Below, piece after piece: positions 59,376 to 64,000 of a DNA stretch of 64,000 bases. The translations under genes were made by a program, and so were the position numbers. The DNA lies in contig NZ_JADOUY010000003.1 of assembly GCF_015752285.1 (NCBI RefSeq), positions 310,001 to 374,000 on the forward strand. Reading direction: 5' to 3'. The notes under the pieces are model-generated. The model did not search any database. It worked only from the letters and a program-made list of their open reading frames with translations, and was not told the DNA's origin. Source of the DNA: Mycetocola_A sp015752285. Its GTDB lineage: Bacteria; Actinomycetota; Actinomycetes; Actinomycetales; Microbacteriaceae. The stretch's first letter is position 1. Each line of letters starts with the position of its first letter.

Positions 59376-59755
59376 GCCTGCGTCTGGGCGATCCACTGCC
59401 GGAGCACTGACCGGAGCGCATCGTCGCGCGCGCCGACCTCATCGGCCGAGCCGAAGGTGACCACGGCGCGGTCGGTGCCCTTCCAGTCGAGGGACAATCC
59501 GGCATCCTCGATCTCGACGACGAGCGGGACCGCCCGCTTGACCGCACCGGTGTGCAGCACCAGTCTGAGCGCGCCGGAGGGAGCGAATCCGGTCGTGGCG
59601 AAGTGGTCGGAGATGGCGAAGCTCGGCGCGTTCCACTTGATGCTCTCGACGATGCGCGGGTCGACGGCCCTGATCAGGTCGCACAACTCGGCGAGGGCAC
59701 CGACCAGGGGCTGATCGCTCGACGAGAGGTAGGCATCCGTGTCCTGGCGACTCAC
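59372..59755 (-). CDS. DUF1801-like small protein
   Basis: A 127-residue protein of the DUF1801 (YdhG/YjhA-like) alpha/beta fold. It begins with an alpha-helical part (DTDAYLSSSDQPLVGALAELCDLIRAVDP), then ESIKWNAPSFAISDHFATTGF, the typical core with Trp-x-Ala-Pro. A beta-rich end (GALRLVLHTG, GLSLDWKGTDRAVVTF) follows. No biochemical role is established for the family. The start GTG 59755 (VSRQDTD) gives the normal family start; the frame is open 33 codons further but enters repeat-rich non-coding DNA. Its stop shares bases with the paaR stop. Confidence 0.75.
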   Translation of the reverse strand: MSRQDTDAYLSSSDQPLVGALAELCDLIRAVDPRIVESIKWNAPSFAISDHFATTGFAPSGALRLVLHTGAVKRAVPLVVEIEDAGLSLDWKGTDRAVVTFGSADEVGARDDALRSVLRQWIAQTQA

Positions 59756-59855
59756 TCTGCGTCCATTCCTCGTGCTGCCATGCTCAGACGGTAGCTGTCC
59801 GGCCCAGCCCGTGTCCACGACAGAGGCCTGCAGCCAGAACTGATCCTGCTCCATA

Positions 59856-59982
59856 TTCAGGAGAAAGTCGCGACATGCTCTGGCGAGAGCGCTCCCATGC
59901 GGCGTGTCGCCAGGATCTCCTGAACTTGAAGCAACCTCCTGAATGTGCAGCTACCTGCCTGACGGCGGAGCGAACTCCTGAA
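59856..59982. repeat. TCCTGAA-based repeat with 19-bp spacing
   Basis: The 242-bp gap between the DUF1801 gene and paaZ holds TTCAGGA (59856), TCCTGAA at 59918, 59937 and 59976, and a degenerate GCCTGAC at 59957. The direct copies are 19-20 bp apart. Between the inverted first copy and the rest, TGGCGA (59881) pairs with TCGCCA (59907). The spacing equals that of the TGCAGCA elements, though the heptamer differs. Confidence 0.65.
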
Positions 59983-59997
59983 TCTGCGACAGGGCGT

Positions 59998-62055
59998 CTA
60001 GTGCTTGGCCACGAGGGTGAGCACGTCGTAGCTCGCCACGAGTTCGTCGCGCTGGTTCGAGATGACGGCATCCCAGCGCACCTCGCCGTACTCATCGGTT
60101 TCGCGCGGCGTGATCTGCTTTGCCGTCAGCGCCACCCGGATGCTGTCACCCGGCGACACCGGCGTGACGAATCGCAGGTTCTCGAGTCCGGAGTTCGCCA
60201 GCACCGGGCCAGGGTCCGGATCGACGAACAGTCCGGCCGCCCACGACACGAGCAGGTAGCCGTGCGCGACCCGGCCGGGGAAGAACGGGTTGGCTGCTGC
60301 CGCCGTTTCGTCCGTATGCGCATAGAACCTGTCGCCGGTGAACTCGGCGAAGTGGCCGATGTCGTCGAGGGTGACCTCCCGTTCGGCTGACAGAACCTGG
60401 TCGCCGATCCGCAGATCGGCGAGGCTCTTCCGGAACGGATGCCCGCCTGTCGCGTTCGCGGTCGCCCCCTGATGCCAGATGCCGGTGATGGCGGTGAGCA
60501 TCTGGGGTGAGCCCTGAATGGCCGTCCGCTGCATGTGGTGCAGCACCGCCCGGATCCCCCCGAGTTCCTCACCGCCGCCCGCCCGACCGGGTCCACCGTG
60601 CACGAGGTGCGGAACCGGGGAGCCGTGCCCGGTCGACGAACGAGCGTCGTCGCGGTCGAGCAGCAGCACCCGCCCGTTGAAGGCGGCAATGCCGGTCATC
60701 ACCTCGACGGCTACCGCAGCGTCGTGGGTGGCCAGGCTCGTGACCAGAGAGCCGCCGCCTCGCGCGACGAGGTCGACCGCGTCCTGCACGTCGCCATAGC
60801 CGATCACGCTCGACACCGGACCGAACGCCTCGATCGTGTGCACGGCATCCGTCGTCGCGTCGTCGAAGCAGAGCAGCATCGGTTCAACGAATGCTCCGTC
60901 TGCTGAGGTACCGGTCGTGCCGTCGGCGCGGCGAACGGCCGGGGCAGCCGTCGAGCCGATCACGATCCGACCGCCGGCGTCGACGAGCTTGCCGACCTGT
61001 CGAATCACCTCGTCCCGCTGGGCGAGCGAGGCCAGCGGCCCCATGGTGACGCCGTCGGCGCGGGGGTCTCCGAGCACGACCCGGTCGGTGATGCGAGCGC
61101 GCACGGCGTCGACCAGCGGCTCGACGAGGGCGTGTGGAACGAGGGCGCGACGGATGCCCGTGCACTTCTGCCCGCTCTTGCTCGTGATCTCGGCCACGAG
61201 CTGCGTCACGAACGCGTCGAATTCGGGGCTGCCCGCGTCGGCATCCGGACCGAGGATCGACGCGTTGATGGAGTCCGTCTCCGAGGTGAAGCGGACCCCG
61301 CCGGTCTGAACCGAGGCGTGCGAGCGCAGCTGGTCGGCAGTCGACGCCGAGCCCGTGAACGCGACGAGGTCGCCGAGCCGAAGCGAGTCGAAGAGCCCGG
61401 GCACGCCTCCTGAGACGAGCGAGAGTGACCCGGCTGGCAGGAGCCCGGACTCGACGAGGATCCGCACGAACGCTTCCGTCAGATACCCGGTCGGAGTGGC
61501 CGGCTTGATCACCGTCGGCAGCCCGGCGAGGAACGCCGGCGCGAATTTTTCGAGCGACCCCCAGACCGGGAAGTTGAAGGCATTGATCTGCACGGCGACG
61601 CCCGGGAGCCGGGTGTAGATATGCCGGCCGAGGAATGAGCCGTCCTTCGAGAGCATTTCCACCGGGCCGTCCGGGTAGACGACCGCGTTCGGCAGCTCGC
61701 GGCGCCCCTTCGACGAATACGTGAACAGCACCCCGATCCCACCGTCGATATCGACCCACGAGTCGGCCTTGGTCGCCCCGGTGCGGACGGAGCTCTCGTA
61801 CAGTTCGGCCTTGCGCTCGGTGAGCACCTGGGCCATCCGCTTGAGCAGCACAGCACGCTGGTGAAACGTCAGCGCACCGAGGGATGCCTGCCCGACGGTA
61901 CGCGCGAAATCCAGGGCTCCAGGCAGGTCGAGTCCCTCCGTGCTGACCCTGGCCACCTCCCCGCCGGTGGAGGCGTCGCGGATGACCGTGGCCTCCGTTT
62001 CGGATGCCGGCGTCCACCAGGAGCCGCGGACGTAGCTGGGCAGGATGTCGGTCAT
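59998..62055 (-). CDS. paaZ: bifunctional oxepin-CoA hydrolase / aldehyde dehydrogenase PaaZ
   Basis: A 685-residue two-domain enzyme that opens the oxepin-CoA ring and oxidises the resulting aldehyde. Residues 1-520 are an aldehyde dehydrogenase: Glu259 (RFTSETDSINASILG) and the nucleophile Cys298 (SKSGQKCTGIRRA) match E. coli PaaZ Glu256/Cys295. Residues 545-685 are a MaoC-like hydratase with FAEFTGDRFYAHTDE near 570 (catalytic Asp) and FFPGRVAHGYLLVSWAAGLF. ATG 62055 overlaps the paaH stop by ATGA. The gene is the last of the paaF-paaH-paaZ unit. Confidence 0.95.
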   Translation of the reverse strand: MTDILPSYVRGSWWTPASETEATVIRDASTGGEVARVSTEGLDLPGALDFARTVGQASLGALTFHQRAVLLKRMAQVLTERKAELYESSVRTGATKADSWVDIDGGIGVLFTYSSKGRRELPNAVVYPDGPVEMLSKDGSFLGRHIYTRLPGVAVQINAFNFPVWGSLEKFAPAFLAGLPTVIKPATPTGYLTEAFVRILVESGLLPAGSLSLVSGGVPGLFDSLRLGDLVAFTGSASTADQLRSHASVQTGGVRFTSETDSINASILGPDADAGSPEFDAFVTQLVAEITSKSGQKCTGIRRALVPHALVEPLVDAVRARITDRVVLGDPRADGVTMGPLASLAQRDEVIRQVGKLVDAGGRIVIGSTAAPAVRRADGTTGTSADGAFVEPMLLCFDDATTDAVHTIEAFGPVSSVIGYGDVQDAVDLVARGGGSLVTSLATHDAAVAVEVMTGIAAFNGRVLLLDRDDARSSTGHGSPVPHLVHGGPGRAGGGEELGGIRAVLHHMQRTAIQGSPQMLTAITGIWHQGATANATGGHPFRKSLADLRIGDQVLSAEREVTLDDIGHFAEFTGDRFYAHTDETAAAANPFFPGRVAHGYLLVSWAAGLFVDPDPGPVLANSGLENLRFVTPVSPGDSIRVALTAKQITPRETDEYGEVRWDAVISNQRDELVASYDVLTLVAKH

Positions 62056-62999
62056 GGCTGGTTCCCGTCGCGAGTTGCTGGGTTTGAGGGGGTTGGTGGC
62101 TGCGCGGACCCCGTAAGGTCAGCAACTCGCGAGGGATCCCAGTCGAAGAAGCCCCGGCCGGTCTTGCGGCCGAGCTCTCCGCGCGCGACCTTGTCCCGGA
62201 GCAGCTGCGGGGGAGCGAAACGCTCGCCGAGGCGGGTGTGCAGATACTCGGCGATACCGAGGCGTACATCGAGACCGACCTGGTCGGTGAGCCTGAGAGG
62301 ACCGACCGGGAATCGGTAGCCGAGCACCATGGCAGCGTCGATGTCAGCGGCTGATGCGACACCGTCCTCGAGCATGCGGATCGCCTCGAGCGCGACAGTG
62401 ACGCCGAGCCGTGAGGACGCGAAGCCGGGAGCATCCGTCACCGTGATCGGTGTCTTGCCGAGAGCGCCGACCCAGCCGAGTGCCAGCGCCGCCAGCTCCG
62501 GCGTCGTCGAACCCCCGAGGACCACCTCGACCAGGGTCGATGCAGGCACCGGGTTGAAGAAGTGGAGACCGAGGAAGAACTCCGGGCGGGCGAGGTGCGC
62601 GGCAAGCTCGTCGATCGAGATGGCTGACGTCGTCGAGGCCAGCGCCGCGTCGACATCGAGAACCGCCTCGACCGACCGCAGGGCCTCCATCTTGAGATCC
62701 GGGTTCTCCGGAACCGCTTCGACGACCAGCCCGCAGCCACGGAAGGCGGCCATCTCCGTGCCGACCGTGAGGCCGCTCATGAGGTCGGCCTCGGTCACGG
62801 TTGTCGAGCCGCGCTCGACACTCCTCGTGACGGACGCACGGATCCGGTTCGTCGCGGCAGCAGCCTGCTCGCCGTCACGCTCCACAACGACCACCGCTGA
62901 CCCGGCCACAAGAAACGCGTGCGCGATCCCCGCGCCCATCCGCCCGCCGCCGAGCACCCCAACGGTTTGAGGCACCGTCACAGGCAGCGCAGTGGTCAC
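62052..62999 (-). CDS. paaH: 3-hydroxyacyl-CoA dehydrogenase PaaH with repeat-derived C-terminus
   Basis: A 315-residue NAD-dependent dehydrogenase that oxidises 3-hydroxyadipyl-CoA. The Rossmann motif VGVLGGGRMGAGIAHAFL is near residue 13. The catalytic His is in GLHFFNPVPASTLVEV near 143, and the C-terminal domain has DAPGFASSRLGVTVALEAIRML near 185 and GLDVRLGIAEYLHTRLGERFAPPQLL near 242. Related enzymes end soon after GRKTGRGFFDW, but here about 27 more residues follow. Most of that tail is encoded by stem-loop repeat copy C (62068-62132). The start is GTG 62999, overlapping the paaF stop. Confidence 0.9.
   Translation of the reverse strand: MTTALPVTVPQTVGVLGGGRMGAGIAHAFLVAGSAVVVVERDGEQAAAATNRIRASVTRSVERGSTTVTEADLMSGLTVGTEMAAFRGCGLVVEAVPENPDLKMEALRSVEAVLDVDAALASTTSAISIDELAAHLARPEFFLGLHFFNPVPASTLVEVVLGGSTTPELAALALGWVGALGKTPITVTDAPGFASSRLGVTVALEAIRMLEDGVASAADIDAAMVLGYRFPVGPLRLTDQVGLDVRLGIAEYLHTRLGERFAPPQLLRDKVARGELGRKTGRGFFDWDPSRVADLTGSAQPPTPSNPATRDGNQP
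62068..62132. repeat. stem-loop intergenic repeat, copy C (inside the 3' end of paaH)
   Basis: The outer arms TCGCGAGTTG (62068-62077) and CAACTCGCGA (62123-62132) pair perfectly; the middle has TGCTGGGTTTGAGGGG. The copy lies within the last codons of paaH and ends 13 bp from the paaZ start, so this repeat is translated. Confidence 0.85.
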
Positions 63000-63736
63000 G
63001 ACTGCTTCCGATCCAGGAAGGCGGTCATCAGGGCCACCTTCGACGGAGAGTCGAAGAGGACCGCCTGCTCCTCGAGATCGATGCGCGGATGCTCGCTTCG
63101 CCCGGCGGCGAAGACACGTTTCGTCGCGCGCAGTGCGGCCGGGTCGCCGCGGAGGATCCGGTCAGCGAGAGCGCGGGCTGCACCCGGGAGCTCGGAAGGC
63201 GGATGGATCTCGGTGACGAGGCGGGCGGCAAGCGCTTCATCGGCGGTGAGTACGCGCCCCGCCAGGAGGATCTCCTTGGCCAGCGGTTCACCCACGAGTT
63301 CGCGGAGCCGCCAGTTCGCCCCGGCGGCGGCGATAATCCCGAGTGACACTTCGGGGTTGCCGATGCGCAGGGCGGGGGAGGCGATGCGGAAGTCGGCGGC
63401 GTAGGCGAGTTCTGCTCCTCCGCCGAGTGCGGGGCCGTCGAGTACGGCGATCACGGGCATCGGAAGCTCGGCGATCCGAACGAACAGCCGCGTGTTGATG
63501 CCGGCGAGGGCGTCGGCGGCCCGCCGGTCGCGGAGCTCGGCGATATCGGCACCTGATGCGAATGTTCCTCCTGCGCCGCCGAGGATGAGGATCCGCGGAT
63601 CGCGCTCTAGCTCCGAGCAGACCTCGTGGAGCTCGTCGACCATTGTCTGGTTGATCGCATTCCGGACCTCGGGTCGGTTGAGGATGACCTCGACCGTGGT
63701 CTCACCGCGGACGACCTGCAGGGTGGTTTGGGCCAA
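62996..63736 (-). CDS. paaF: enoyl-CoA hydratase PaaF
   Basis: A 246-residue crotonase-fold hydratase for 2,3-dehydroadipyl-CoA. The first oxyanion strand is GGTFASGADIAELRD near residue 57, the second DGPALGGGAELAYAADFRIASPALRIGNPEVSLGIIAAAG near 92-131. Here the position of one catalytic Glu (NPEVSLG) is present. The start is uncertain: TTG 63736 has TGGAG 8 nt upstream and leaves the promoter and operator outside the gene. The open frame runs further but would read through them. It is the first gene of paaF-paaH-paaZ. Confidence 0.82.
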   Translation of the reverse strand: MAQTTLQVVRGETTVEVILNRPEVRNAINQTMVDELHEVCSELERDPRILILGGAGGTFASGADIAELRDRRAADALAGINTRLFVRIAELPMPVIAVLDGPALGGGAELAYAADFRIASPALRIGNPEVSLGIIAAAGANWRLRELVGEPLAKEILLAGRVLTADEALAARLVTEIHPPSELPGAARALADRILRGDPAALRATKRVFAAGRSEHPRIDLEEQAVLFDSPSKVALMTAFLDRKQS

Positions 63737-63779
63737 CGTGCCAACTCCATCGTCGGGAACGTGCGACGGTCGACTCGAA

Positions 63780-63801
63780 TTACCGACCGTTCGGACAGTA
63801 A
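63780..63801. promoter_or_regulatory. palindromic operator of the paaF promoter (predicted PaaR site)
   Basis: A 22-bp palindrome with arms TTACCGACCG and CGGACAGTAA that matches the paaA operator in most positions. It meets the -10 box by one base, exactly as at paaA. Confidence 0.82.
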
Positions 63802-63829
63802 GTCTGTCACCCGGCCGGCGCCGTCGCAA
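63801..63829 (-). promoter_or_regulatory. paaF promoter
   Basis: On the minus strand, TTGCGA (-35, 63824-63829) is 17 bp from CAGACT (-10, 63801-63806). The -10 box is poor, but the spacing and the position of the operator are the same as at paaA. Confidence 0.55.
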
Positions 63830-63927
63830 GCGGTCGCGCACCGCTCGTGCCACTGGCGCCGGGGCAACGGGGCGCTGGCGCAACGGGGCGCTGGCGTGCT
63901 GCCGGACCCCCGGCATACACTGGCGCC

Positions 63928-64000
63928 ATGACTGGACCGGTTCGACCGGGGATCCTGCTCGCTGGGGCCCTTGTTCTCGCCTGTGTGATGTCCGGATGCG
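63928..64000 (+). CDS. start of a lipoprotein gene (cut by window edge)
   Basis: ATG 63928 opens a frame to the window end. The 24 codons encode a lipoprotein signal: a short basic start (MTGPVRPG), a hydrophobic stretch (ILLAGALVLACV) and the lipobox MSGC. The mature part is outside the window, so the function is unknown. It is divergent from the paaF unit. Confidence 0.65.
   Translation, partial: MTGPVRPGILLAGALVLACVMSGC

Overview
The window comes from a high-GC Gram-positive actinobacterium, most likely of the family Microbacteriaceae. The grounds are the strong G/C third-position bias, frequent GGATGCC/GGCATCC words, an actinobacterial HspR (HAIR) operator, F420-linked enzymes and the set of gene families. 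No rRNA, tRNA, CRISPR array, prophage or transposase was seen. Genes are packed tightly (gaps are all below about 250 bases) and many start/stop pairs overlap as ATGA or GTGA.

Layout. 1-2.5 kb: end of a glycosyltransferase, a flavin monooxygenase, a small acidic protein. 2.7-5.5 kb: a covalent-flavin amine oxidase divergent from an Ala/Gly:cation symporter. 5.5-9.5 kb: an HspR-type clpB lacking the N domain, a nitroreductase and an LLM oxidoreductase. 9.6-16.4 kb: a large secreted ricin-lectin/FN3 protein, acetyl-CoA synthetase, an NAD-epimerase and an amino-acid permease. 16.5-26.2 kb: threonine aldolase, an SRPBCC protein, a Nat-type ABC exporter, an MFS carrier, a two-component system, and an SDR coupled to a DUF6421-like protein. 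26.4-29.7 kb: Leu/Val dehydrogenase, class II amidotransferase, glutamate-cysteine-ligase-like enzyme. 29.7-36.9 kb: ssu-type ABC importer, CorA, photolyase, alpha/beta hydrolase, AEC carrier. 37.1-44.5 kb: a LacI-controlled glycan-use operon (binding protein, two permeases, GH130 enzyme, large secreted protein). 44.5-51 kb: exonuclease III, then the coenzyme F420 locus. 51-54 kb: ABC-2 transporter with a LolA-like protein. 54.1-63.8 kb: two phenylacetate (paa) operons with a TetR regulator. The window ends in the first codons of a lipoprotein.

How genes work together. An Fgd-like F420 enzyme, a single-domain CofE and a three-gene ABC importer resemble the proposed F420-0 salvage cassette of Actinobacteria: take up F420-0, add the glutamate tail, use the cofactor. 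The paa genes encode the ring-epoxidising multicomponent enzyme (PaaABCDE), a PaaG-like isomerase, PaaZ, PaaH and PaaF. Two near-identical 22-bp palindromes sit at the same place relative to the -10 box of both paa operons and probably bind the adjacent TetR regulator.

The least explained material is intergenic. A roughly 65-bp stem-loop repeat occurs three times, and one copy forms the 3' end of paaH. A 111-bp element built from 19-bp-spaced TGCAGCA heptamers occurs twice. A further element has the same spacing but a different heptamer.
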